A stretch of 64,000 nucleotides of DNA, from contig NZ_CP096255.1 of assembly GCF_011516635.5 (NCBI RefSeq), forward strand, positions 5,330,501 to 5,394,500, written 5' to 3'. The DNA comes from Bradyrhizobium barranii subsp. apii (GTDB taxonomy: Bacteria > Pseudomonadota > Alphaproteobacteria > Rhizobiales > Xanthobacteraceae). Shown piece by piece: positions 26,098 through 33,841 of the stretch (position 1 is the first letter of the stretch; each line of letters starts with the position of its first letter). The notes under the pieces were generated by a model. It saw only the letters and a list, made by a program, of their open reading frames with translations, had not been told where the DNA came from and did not search any database. The translations under genes were made by a program, and so were the position numbers.

Positions 26098-27111
26098 CTA
26101 TGTTGCAGCAGACCCTTCTTGTTCGCGATGAACAACGAGAGGCGTCCGCATCACGCAGCGGAAGCCGACATGGCTGGTTGAAGTATCGACCGGCTCGGCG
26201 TGGCGCGCCGCGGGGCGGTAGCGACGGCAATAGTTCGGCGCGCAGAGATGCGAGCCGCCCTTCAAGACTTTGCGCGGGATGCGGATGTCGGGTTGACATG
26301 GATCAAAGCTCGCCTCCTCGCGGCCACCGCGGGGATTTCTGGGAATGCAGCAAGGCTTTACGGCATCGGCGGCATGCTTTGACGACCACCAGTCCGAGGT
26401 CCACTCCCAGACATTGCCGATCATGTCGTGGAGGCCGTAGCCGTTCGGCGGGAAAGCCATGACCGGCGAGGTACGCTTGAACCCATCCTCGCCGAGATTC
26501 TGGACGGGGAAATTGCCCTGCCAGATGTTGGCCATGTGCTTGCCGCCGGGCATCAGCGCATCGCCCCAGGCGAACTCCTCGCCGTCGAGGCCGCCGCGCG
26601 CGGCGAACTCCCATTCCGCTTCCGTCGGCAGCTCCTTGCCGGCCCAGCGGGCATAGGCTGCCGCATCGCTATAGGAGACGTGCACGACCGGATGGTCGTC
26701 GAGGCCCTTGATGTTGCTGCCGGGGCCGTAAGGATGACGCCAGTTGGCGCCGCGCATGAAGGACCACCACTGGCTCCAGTCGGTGAGATCGGTGATACGC
26801 GGCAGCGGCGAGAACACCAGCGAGCCGGCGTAGAGCATCTCCTTCAGCGCGCCGGGATAGTCCTTGGGGTCGGGAACGATCTGCGCCTCGGTGACGTGGC
26901 CGGTCGCGTTGACGAATTGCTTGAACTGCCGGTTGGTGACGGAGGTGCGGTCGATCCAGAAACCGTCGACGGAGACGCGATGGCTCGGCGCCTCCTCGGG
27001 ATAATGATGGTCGGATCCCATACGGAAGGTCCCGCCGGGAATGAAGACCATCTCGCCGGTCTTCACGTCGTCCGGCAACCACTCGCAGTGATCCGTATCC
27101 GCCCTCAGCAT
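26098..27111 (-). CDS. Formylglycine-generating enzyme family protein (sulfatase-modifying factor)
   Basis: The 337-residue protein converts the catalytic cysteine of sulfatases to formylglycine in the cytoplasm. It shows the FGE-sulfatase fold throughout: EMVFIPGGTFRMGSDHHYPEE, VTNRQFKQFVNATGH, PVVHVSYSDAAAYARWAGKE, LPTEAEWEFAARGG, IGNVWEWTSDWW and VGFRC at the end. The copper-binding cysteine pair of true FGEs is present in SHLCAPNYCRRYRPAARH, so this is not merely an EgtB-like relative. It is the first gene of the operon and lies 18 bp before the second arylsulfatase. GGAG precedes ATG 27111 at a good distance. Confidence 0.93.
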   Translation of the reverse strand: MLRADTDHCEWLPDDVKTGEMVFIPGGTFRMGSDHHYPEEAPSHRVSVDGFWIDRTSVTNRQFKQFVNATGHVTEAQIVPDPKDYPGALKEMLYAGSLVFSPLPRITDLTDWSQWWSFMRGANWRHPYGPGSNIKGLDDHPVVHVSYSDAAAYARWAGKELPTEAEWEFAARGGLDGEEFAWGDALMPGGKHMANIWQGNFPVQNLGEDGFKRTSPVMAFPPNGYGLHDMIGNVWEWTSDWWSSKHAADAVKPCCIPRNPRGGREEASFDPCQPDIRIPRKVLKGGSHLCAPNYCRRYRPAARHAEPVDTSTSHVGFRCVMRTPLVVHREQEGSAAT

Positions 27112-27621
27112 CGTGGAAACTCCGATACGAGTATTCCACCCGATACTATGGCGCGGATTTCAGCAGGCGTCGACGAGAGCACATTGCCCGGCATTCTGGA
27201 CGCATTGTCTGGTCCCCTCTTCTTGGCGCCGAGGGTGCGAGATGGGTGTCGTAGACTTGCGTCAGCATCTCTCCCTCTTTTGCGCACATCCTTCGAGCCC
27301 GCGGCAACACCATACCGCCATCCCCGCCCCGCGGTTCGCAGAACGATCGTTGCCGATATCGCCTAGGTTGCAAATGGTATCCGAAGATAGGATGCCCGTG
27401 ATGTGCAGTTTGTGCCAATACGTCGCGCCGATCGGTGAGGCTTAACGACACATGTCGCAAATTCCTCAATCCGCAGCGTCGTGTGGCGTACAGCTCGCGT
27501 CAAATTCGGCGATGATTTACCTCAAAGCGCGAACTCGGACTGTCGTACCCACTTCGCGTTGTAGTGGTGTTCAGCCGCCGCCTGCCGCAGAATTGTCGCG
27601 CTTGAGTAACAGGGTGGCGCC
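27112..27621. promoter_or_regulatory. Divergent control region of the sulfatase operon and AraC gene
   Basis: This 510-bp gap separates the FGE start from the AraC start and contains no convincing gene. Two direct copies of CCGATAC at 27122-27128 and 27140-27146, with an 18-bp period, lie just before the FGE start, with the palindrome ATACGAGTAT across the first copy. Short direct repeats are the usual form of AraC-type sites, although the position very close to ATG 27111 would better suit repression than activation. No clear -35/-10 pair was found by eye. Confidence 0.45.
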
Positions 27622-28614
27622 ATGGGCCAATTCCTTCTGGTTGATTCGCGTAAGCTCGACGGCTTCGAAGGTCTTCACCAGGCCGTTCACGGCTCACACG
27701 TCGATGTCATGCAGCTCGGGCGCGGGCGATTGCGCGGATCGCTCTCCCATGTCGGCATCGGCGATTTCTCGCTCAGCATCGGCACCTTCAGCGTCGGCAT
27801 GCGCACGCAGCGTGTCGCCAGCGACGACAAGCTGATCATCGGGATGCTGCTCGCGGCCGAAGAGCGCGTCACCCACTGGTCCTTCGACATGCGCCTCAAC
27901 GACGTGCTCGTGATTCCGCCGCTGCTCGAGCATGACGGAATCTTTCACGGTGCATCCGCTTACGCCGCCATGCGCTTCGACATCAACGAGGTCGCATCGC
28001 TGTTCGGCGGCGAAGCGAGGCTGAGCAATCCCGACACCTGGCGCAGGCGCGACCATTTCCGGGCGGACCCCGATAGCGGCGCGATCGCCGCACATCGTCT
28101 GGTCCGGATCATGTCACATCTGCGCACCTACAGGAGCGGCCTGACGCCCTCGACCGCCGATTTCTGGAAGCGATCGATCGTCGAATGCATGGCGGCCAAC
28201 GTGATGTCGTCGCTACCGCCCGACGACACCGGCTGGCTGCCTTCGGCAAGGCGGCTGATCCGCCGGGTCGAGGAGTATCTCGACGAGGCCGGCACGCGCC
28301 CGGTGCATGTCTCGGAGATCTGCGCCGCTCTCGGGGTGTCGCGCCGCACCCTCCATCGCGCGTTCCAGGAGGTGTTCGGCTTGGGCCCGGTCAGCTTCCT
28401 CAGGCACAAGCGGCTGTGTGCGGTTCATTCCATTCTGCATGAGAGCGTTCCCGGCTCGACGACCGTGGCCGCTGCCGCCATGCAGCAGGGCTTCTACGAG
28501 CTCGGGCGGTTCTCGCAGTATTACTATGCGATGTTCGGGGAACGTCCGTCGCAGACCCTGGGAGGACGAACTGTCCCTCGCCTGAGGGTTCAACCCTCTC
28601 AGCATGAATTATAG
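27622..28614 (+). CDS. AraC-family transcriptional regulator
   Basis: The 330-residue protein has a C-terminal double helix-turn-helix (about residues 222-305) with VHVSEICAALGVSRRTLHRAFQEVF and the second-helix region YELGRFSQYYYAMFGERP. The N-terminal ~200 residues are a ligand-sensing domain without a recognisable cupin motif; the layout resembles EutR-like AraC proteins. It is transcribed divergently from the FGE-sulfatase operon and is the only regulator next to it, so it is the likely controller (inference from position). Confidence 0.88.
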   Translation: MGQFLLVDSRKLDGFEGLHQAVHGSHVDVMQLGRGRLRGSLSHVGIGDFSLSIGTFSVGMRTQRVASDDKLIIGMLLAAEERVTHWSFDMRLNDVLVIPPLLEHDGIFHGASAYAAMRFDINEVASLFGGEARLSNPDTWRRRDHFRADPDSGAIAAHRLVRIMSHLRTYRSGLTPSTADFWKRSIVECMAANVMSSLPPDDTGWLPSARRLIRRVEEYLDEAGTRPVHVSEICAALGVSRRTLHRAFQEVFGLGPVSFLRHKRLCAVHSILHESVPGSTTVAAAAMQQGFYELGRFSQYYYAMFGERPSQTLGGRTVPRLRVQPSQHEL

Positions 28615-28765
28615 GCGCCTGGTCAGGCTGTGCTGGGGGACAGCTATGGTCCGACCGATTCCCTCTCCACCGGCCGACTGCACAGCCGTGCGCCGGGCCC
28701 AACGCGCGGCCCCGAGTGGTGTTGCGCAATTACAACGCAAGTAAGGCTTTGAATTTGCTGGATTT

Positions 28766-28840
28766 TGGCTCCCCGGGCTGGATTCGAACCAGCGACCATC
28801 CGATTAACAGTCGGATGCTCTACCGCTGAGCTACCGAGGA
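28766..28840 (-). tRNA. tRNA-Asn (GTT)
   Basis: The 75-nt minus-strand sequence folds into a cloverleaf. The acceptor stem is TCCTCGG paired with CCGGGGA, followed by G and an encoded CCA. The D arm contains AGCTCAGCGGTAGAGC. The anticodon arm is ATCCGACTGTTAATCGGAT with anticodon GTT, and the T arm has GGTTCGAATCC. Confidence 0.97.
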
Positions 28841-28972
28841 AAGGGCGAACCAGTCGTTCGCGCGCGGCTGCGTATAACAAAGCCGCTTGCACTTGCAAAG
28901 GACGAATTCGCGATCTTGCACAATGCGCCGAGGAAGGGCCGCCGCCCCTCCCCTGGCTCAAGTTAGGTCAAA

Positions 28973-29341
28973 CTATTCGGCGACGAAGGACGTGGTCTTG
29001 GTTCCGGAGTCGTACCGCAGCCGAAGCGCGGTGATCTTGCAGAGGTTGACGTTCTTCCAGAGCACGGACTCGTCATAGTTCTGCCAGTCGACGCGGATGT
29101 TCCAGACACATCCCTCGTCGTCCTCCTCGAACTCGACATAGGTGCTCGCCTGGTTCTGCAAAACCTTTTCGAGCTCGTTCTCCCATTCGTCCAGGCCGTC
29201 GTCCGGCGCGTTGAAGCCCAGGAATTTGATGGCATAGCCGGTCTCGTTGACGACGGTGACGTTGCGGGCGTCGGCCGCGAACGACGGCGTAACGGCGATC
29301 GCAAGACCGATCGCGATCAGTCCGGACAGAAAATACTTCAT
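28973..29341 (-). CDS. Small secreted protein of unknown function
   Basis: The 122-residue protein has a clear signal peptide (KYFLSGLIAIGLAIAVTPSFA, cleavage before ADARN). The mature ~100-residue acidic domain contains VTVVNETGYAIKFLGFNAPD and two cysteines (EGCVWNIRV, NLCKITALRL) that could form a disulfide. ATG 29341 follows GGGGGA at a suitable distance; the longer frame to 29398 is rejected. I recognise it only as a small-periplasmic-protein type seen in rhizobia, without known function. Confidence 0.72.
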   Translation of the reverse strand: MKYFLSGLIAIGLAIAVTPSFAADARNVTVVNETGYAIKFLGFNAPDDGLDEWENELEKVLQNQASTYVEFEEDDEGCVWNIRVDWQNYDESVLWKNVNLCKITALRLRYDSGTKTTSFVAE

Positions 29342-29370
29342 GTGAAATTCCCCCGATCGAAAGAGGCTCC

Positions 29371-29399
29371 GGTGCCTGACGTCGATCCGCGCAGGCACC
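29371..29399 (-). terminator. Hairpin downstream of the flotillin operon
   Basis: GGTGCCTG (29371-29378) and CAGGCACC (29392-29399) form a perfect 8-bp stem with a 13-nt loop in the gap between the flotillin gene and the next minus-strand gene. No strong U-tract follows. Confidence 0.4.
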
Positions 29400-29551
29400 G
29401 CGGCAACAAATGGCGTTGCCTCGAAGAATTCACCCGGAGCGCGATCGAGTGGTTCAACACGCGATCGATCGACGCTCCGGAGCTTGCGCGACGCGAGACG
29501 CGCACGGGCAGTTCATATCGATTCGAATTCTCCGCAGCAATGAACCGGCGT

Positions 29552-31246
29552 TCATAGATCGGCGGTGTTTGTTTTCTCCGGCACGGGCGCTGGCACTGCG
29601 GCGCCGTTGCTCTTTCCCGTCACGGCGCCGACCAGCGCTTTCACGGGATCCTCGCCCGGCGCAAACCCGCTCTGGCGCAGGATCTCGTCGATCATCGGAC
29701 GCAGCGCGTGCACCTTGAGGAGCTCGCCCGCAAGCCCTTCGCCGAAGCCGACATTGCCGCCGCCGGTGCCATTGCCGCCGAACGCGCCGCCGGTGTGCAG
29801 GATGCGGACGTCCTTGAGATTGCCGATCGGCTTGACCATCTCGGCCAGCGCTGAGGGCATGGTCTCGATCCGCTTCTTGGCGAGCTCGAAGTCGATGACG
29901 TTGGCGCCGAGCTTGTTCTGCGCCTCGTTCTTGAGCGTGATGATGGCGGCTTCGGCCTCGCCGATATTCCTGACGCCGACAGCCTTGATCTTGTTGGACT
30001 CGGCTTCCGCGGTGGCCAGCGTCTTGACGGCCTCGGCGCGATCGAGCGAGGCCTTCTTTTCGGCTTCGGCCGCGACGATCAGCTCGGTCGACTTGCGCTC
30101 GGCCTCGGTGCGCGCGGCGAGAACCTGGGTGAGACGGGCACGGTCGGCGACCTCGACCGCGCGGGCGGTCACGACCTTTTCTTCCGCGGAGACGGCGAGC
30201 GCCTCGGCGGTCTTGGCGTCGGCGACGGCTTCCGAGGTCTGCTTGCTCTTAGCCGCGATCTGAATCTCGTTCTCCTGCGTGGCGATCTGGATTTCGCGCT
30301 GCGCGTCGGTCTTGCGCTTGTTGATGGCCAGATCCGACTCGATGACCGCGGTTTCCTTGACCTGCTTGGCGCCGGCCTCCTTCTCGGCAACGGCGCGGTC
30401 GGTGTCGATGCGGGCGTTCTCCTCGGTCAGGCGCGCGGTCTGGGTTGCGGTCGCCACCTCGGCGCGGGTGCTCGCGGTCTTGTTGGCGATGTCCCGCTCC
30501 TGGGAAAGCTCGGCCTCCTTCTTGGTGCGCTCGATGGTCAGGGTCTGCTGCCGCGCCTCGAGGTCCTTTTGCGCAATCGCCACCTCGTTGTCGCGCACGA
30601 TCGAGTTGCGGTCGCGCCGGCGCGTCTCGGTAACGGTCTTCAGCTGGGTCAGACCTTCGGCGTCGAAGAAGTTCTCCGGGTTGAAGAATTTGACGTCGGT
30701 CTGGTCGAGCTTGGTCAGCGACACCGATTCAAGCTCGAGACCGTTGGATTTCACGTCCGATTCCACTGTCGCCTGCACATGCTTGACGAAGTCGCTGCGC
30801 TTCTCCTGCAACTCCAGGATGGACATGGTGGCCGCCACCGAACGCAGGCCGTCGACGAATTTTGCCTCGACCTGGTTACGCAGGGCTTCGGCGTCATTCG
30901 TCAGCGCGCCCAGCGTCTGGCTCGCGAGCGCAATGCTCTCATCGTCAGGACGGACGCGCACGTAGAACTCGGCGACGATGTCGACGCGCAGGCGGTCCTT
31001 GGTGATCAGGGACTCCCGCTCCTTGCGCTCGACGGTGAGCCGCAGCGTCTTCAGATTGACGCTGGCATAGGAGTGGAAGATCGGCAGGATCATGGCGCCG
31101 CCGTCGAGCACGACCTTCTTGCCGCCGAGGCCGGTGCGTACGAAGGCCTCGTCGCGGGTAGCGCGCTTATAGAGGATGGTGAAGACGATCCCGAGGACAA
31201 CGATCAGCGCGACGCCGATCATGGCCGGGACTGCGATGTCGAACAT
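29552..31246 (-). CDS. yqiK: Flotillin-like SPFH protein, YqiK family
   Basis: The 564-residue protein begins with one membrane helix (IAVPAMIGVALIVVLGIVFTI). An SPFH/band-7 domain follows (ILPIFHSYASVNLKTLRLTV, KDRLRVDIVAEFYVRV), then a ~270-residue charged coiled coil rich in Ala, Glu and Lys (EKEAGAKQVKETAVIESDLA, AEEKVVTARAVEVADRARL). Its C-terminus is a flotillin oligomerisation region with a Gly-rich patch (GGAFGGNGTGGGNVGFGEG). YqiK proteins form membrane microdomain scaffolds. ATG 31246 is chosen over TTG 31258 because GGAG lies upstream. It is the last gene of a PspA-YqiJ-YqiK operon. Confidence 0.93.
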   Translation of the reverse strand: MFDIAVPAMIGVALIVVLGIVFTILYKRATRDEAFVRTGLGGKKVVLDGGAMILPIFHSYASVNLKTLRLTVERKERESLITKDRLRVDIVAEFYVRVRPDDESIALASQTLGALTNDAEALRNQVEAKFVDGLRSVAATMSILELQEKRSDFVKHVQATVESDVKSNGLELESVSLTKLDQTDVKFFNPENFFDAEGLTQLKTVTETRRRDRNSIVRDNEVAIAQKDLEARQQTLTIERTKKEAELSQERDIANKTASTRAEVATATQTARLTEENARIDTDRAVAEKEAGAKQVKETAVIESDLAINKRKTDAQREIQIATQENEIQIAAKSKQTSEAVADAKTAEALAVSAEEKVVTARAVEVADRARLTQVLAARTEAERKSTELIVAAEAEKKASLDRAEAVKTLATAEAESNKIKAVGVRNIGEAEAAIITLKNEAQNKLGANVIDFELAKKRIETMPSALAEMVKPIGNLKDVRILHTGGAFGGNGTGGGNVGFGEGLAGELLKVHALRPMIDEILRQSGFAPGEDPVKALVGAVTGKSNGAAVPAPVPEKTNTADL

Positions 31247-31269
31247 GACTTTCTCCAATAAATGGCTTG

Positions 31270-31929
31270 CTAGCTGCTTAGAGTCGGCTTGGAAGGTTTC
31301 AGTTCATCGTCGGCCTTCACCGCCACGAAGCGGGTGCCGGCGCGATCGACCAGCAGGACCATAGTTCCCTGCGGCAGGGGCGATGATGACGGTGCGGCGA
31401 CCGCCCAGACGAAATGGCGGTTGCCGTGGACATCGGCGACGCTGACGCGGCCGGGCGGCCCCTGATCGAGCGGGCCGATGACGACCTCGCCGACGCGGCC
31501 GACGAGATCGCCAAGACCGACGGCATAGCTTTCATCCTTGGGGATGACCCGCGCGATGGCGCGGCTGGTAGCGCGGACGAGCGGAATCGAGACGGCGACC
31601 GCCCCGACCGAGGCGAGCGTCGCCGGCAAGGGACCGGCCACCATCCGCGCGATGTCCTGGATCAGAAAGCCGGTGATGGAGAAGGCGCCTAGCAGCAGCA
31701 GCAGGAAGATGAGCAGCGGCACGCCGCCGACATTGATCCAGGAAATGGCGTTGATCACGCCATTGTCGCTGGGGTGACCAAAATCGATGTTGGTGCCGAG
31801 CATCTCGCTCAGCGAGGCCCCGACCAGCATCGAGACCACCTCGATCGAGCCGACGATGAGGATCATGGCCGCCGCGATCGCGAACGGCCTGACCTCCGGC
31901 GACATCACATGTTCGAGCAGAGCGCTCAT
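31270..31929 (-). CDS. yqiJ: YqiJ-family NfeD/OB-fold membrane protein
   Basis: The 219-residue protein has three to four membrane helices (PFAIAAAMILIVGSIEVVSML, VGGVPLLIFLLLLLGAFSIT, GPLPATLASVGAVAVSIPL) and a C-terminal OB-fold domain (DLVGRVGEVVIGPLDQGPPG, TMVLLVDRAGTRFVAV). NfeD-type OB domains bind flotillin partners, and the gene lies 23 bp upstream of the flotillin gene as in E. coli yqiJ-yqiK. It is 10 bp downstream of pspA. Confidence 0.9.
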   Translation of the reverse strand: MSALLEHVMSPEVRPFAIAAAMILIVGSIEVVSMLVGASLSEMLGTNIDFGHPSDNGVINAISWINVGGVPLLIFLLLLLGAFSITGFLIQDIARMVAGPLPATLASVGAVAVSIPLVRATSRAIARVIPKDESYAVGLGDLVGRVGEVVIGPLDQGPPGRVSVADVHGNRHFVWAVAAPSSSPLPQGTMVLLVDRAGTRFVAVKADDELKPSKPTLSS

Positions 31930-31939
31930 GACACATTAC

Positions 31940-32608
31940 TCAGGAGCGCGACTTCAACCGCGCCAGCCTCGCTGCAATCTCCTTGTCGCGATGCAACGTG
32001 CTGAGCTCGTCGATGTCGCTTGAATACGGGATCGCTGCCGGAACGCCGGTGGCGCGCGCCACCGCCCTGCCCGCGCGCAAGGCCTTCGCTGCCGCCGAGG
32101 CACCACCGGACTTCCGGGGCGACGTCGAGGCCTGATGGCTTGCGTGAGCCTCGCTCTTTTCGAGATCGGCGCGGCGCTGCTCGGCATCTTGCAATGCTGA
32201 CAGCACGGCGCGCAGCGACGTCACGCACTGTTCGATCTTCTCGTTGTTCTCATCGATGGCCCGGGAGAGCACCTCGAACTGCGCCTCGAGGTCTATCTGA
32301 CGCGCGATGCCGGCGCAGGCGAGATCGTCGCGGCTATCCGCGATCGCGCCCTCGATCTTGGGCGTGAGATCGGTCATCTCGCGTTCGATCTCGGTGCGGC
32401 GCGCGTTGAGACGGTATTCCTCGGCGCGCGCGGCCGCGAGCGCATCGCGCGCTTCGCTCTCCGCGCGCTCGATCTCGCGGATGGCTTGGCCAACCACGTT
32501 CAGCTTGTTCTTCCCCTCCGCCTGCTCGATCGCGTCATAGGCGATCCCGGCGATCAGGCGCCCGACCCGGGACAGGAAGTTGTCGGGGGCGGCAGCGATG
32601 GTATCCAT
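31940..32608 (-). CDS. pspA: PspA/IM30-family membrane-maintenance protein
   Basis: The 222-residue protein is a PspA-type coiled coil: an N-terminal amphipathic start (LSRVGRLIAGIAYDAIEQAEG), continuous helices (AIREIERAESEARDALAAAR, TEIEREMTDLTPKIEGAI, EQRRADLEKSEAH) and a basic, Ala-rich tail. Proteins of this family polymerise on damaged inner membranes. The internal ATG at 32608 is chosen because AGAGGAGGAGAAC stands directly upstream, and the length then equals a normal PspA. The reading frame remains open far upstream (to 33094), so a longer fusion protein is also possible. Co-location with YqiJ and flotillin supports an envelope-stress role. Confidence 0.85.
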   Translation of the reverse strand: MDTIAAAPDNFLSRVGRLIAGIAYDAIEQAEGKNKLNVVGQAIREIERAESEARDALAAARAEEYRLNARRTEIEREMTDLTPKIEGAIADSRDDLACAGIARQIDLEAQFEVLSRAIDENNEKIEQCVTSLRAVLSALQDAEQRRADLEKSEAHASHQASTSPRKSGGASAAAKALRAGRAVARATGVPAAIPYSSDIDELSTLHRDKEIAARLARLKSRS

Positions 32609-33094
32609 AGCGTTCTCCTCCTCTGGCAGATTGTTCGGCGTGACACCGTAGTGAACTTCGAAACCGTCGTCGGTGCGGATGAGGTGCGCGGGAGCGCTCT
32701 GCCCCCAACCCTCGGCATAGCCGGCATAGTCGAAGGGAACGCTGAAGCGCCCTTCCACGGTTGCAATCGAAATGGTGGCGGGGCCCTTGATCTTGGCGAG
32801 CTTGTCGTCGAGCGGCAGGCGGCGGCCCTGCGCGGCGCGATAATCGGCGCGGTCGCGCAGGCCCAGCGTCACCAGGCGCGAGGGCAGCGCGGTCTGTTTC
32901 CGGATCGACTCATAGGCATGGGCATGGAGCAGGACGACGTTCGATCCGACGTTATGGCTCCGCGCGACCTCGTCCAGGATCTCCATCATGCGGTCATAGG
33001 CCTGGAACGTCGCCTCCATGGCGGCCTTGGCGGCCGGGTCAGGGGCAAGCCTGTAACGCAGCGCGGATGGCGCGTTTCGGGACGACGGGCTCAT
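32609..33094 (-). CDS. TnpB N-terminus-like ORF running in frame into pspA
   Basis: About 162 codons from ATG 33094 (MSPSSRNAPSALRYRLAPDP) continue without a stop into pspA. The sequence resembles the N-terminal region of IS1341-type TnpB proteins: LRYRLAPDPAAKAAMEATF, NVVLLHAHAYESIRKQTALP, then LPLDDKLAKIK, and SIATVEGRFSVPFDYAGY, matching the usual T.GR..vPF strand region. The RuvC nuclease and zinc-finger halves are absent. It could be a domesticated or truncated TnpB fused to PspA, or an upstream reading frame whose translation feeds pspA. The resemblance is from motif memory, so the family call is tentative. GTG 33103 is an alternative start. Confidence 0.5.
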
Positions 33095-33107
33095 GGAAAG
33101 CACTAAA

Positions 33108-33122
33108 GCACCATTTTGGTGC
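33108..33122. promoter_or_regulatory. Perfect inverted repeat before the TnpB-like/pspA operon
   Basis: GCACCA and TGGTGC are perfect 6-bp arms around a 3-nt spacer, 14 bp upstream of the first start codon of the operon. The position suits an operator or a 5' leader hairpin. The rest of the gap up to 33443 shows no credible gene on either strand. Confidence 0.4.
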
Positions 33123-33443
33123 CTTAGGAAGAGGAAGTACGATCACGTTCCCCTGACCCTCATGCACTCTGTGGGTTAGTCGTCGGCCGCAGGCGACGCG
33201 TTCAAGGCGGTTGATCATCCCTAGATCACGGCCGATCAAGACTTCTTGCACGCGCGGGTTGCAATTTAAGACGAAGTGGAGGGAGCGTTTGGCGACTGCT
33301 ACTCTCGTGTCCCGGCCGCGTTGCAACGTGGAACGTTACGGCGCCAAGCCGGGACCCGGAAAGCCGCACCGTAGCTGTGGCATGGGCCCCGGCTCTGCTG
33401 CGCATCAGTTCGTGCCGCAGCGACCGGGCTGCGAAAGCCGAGC

Positions 33444-33827
33444 TCACGGCCGCCGGCACACCAGGTCGATCTCGATCAGCGCATCATAGGCGAGCCCGGT
33501 GACGCCGACACACGTGCGAGCCGGCAAACGATCCGGTGCGAAGAAGCTGCGATAGGTCTCGTTCATTGAGGCGTAGTCTTCCTTGAAACGCGTCAGATAG
33601 ATCCGCGTCATCACGACGTGCTCGAGGCCGAGATCGAGGCCGGCGAGCACCACCTTCAAATTCTCCATCACGGCCCGCGTCTGCGCCTCTATGCCGTCGG
33701 GCAGCACACCCGGCGCCTGCGGCGTGTCCGGCATCTGGCCGGTGACGAAGACAAACCCGTCGGTCTCGACGGCGTGGCTGAAGGGCGCGACCGGCTTCGG
33801 TCCGCCGCTGATCATGTGGAATTTCAC
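33444..33827 (-). CDS. RidA-family (YjgF/YER057c) deaminase-like protein
   Basis: The 127-residue protein has the RidA core: SGGPKPVAPFSHAVETDGFVF, VTGQMPDTPQAPGVLP, AVMENLKVVLAGLDLGLEHV, TRIYLTRFKEDYASMN and the RTCVGVTGLAYDALIEIDLV end carrying the active-site arginine. RidA proteins hydrolyse reactive imines or enamines. GTG 33827 with AGGA upstream is chosen; ATG 33815 is possible. It is the last gene of the amide operon, 14 bp after the AraC-amidase fusion, suggesting clean-up of reactive intermediates from nitrogen-source breakdown. Confidence 0.9.
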   Translation of the reverse strand: MKFHMISGGPKPVAPFSHAVETDGFVFVTGQMPDTPQAPGVLPDGIEAQTRAVMENLKVVLAGLDLGLEHVVMTRIYLTRFKEDYASMNETYRSFFAPDRLPARTCVGVTGLAYDALIEIDLVCRRP

Positions 33828-33841
33828 TTGAGATGTCCTTG

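Noticed and set aside
27105..27469. Small minus-strand ORFs (60 and 107 codons) between the FGE and AraC genes
   Set aside because: One has a fair ribosome-binding site (GAGGGAGAG) but the peptides are Arg/Pro/Cys-rich without any pattern; the region is better read as regulatory.
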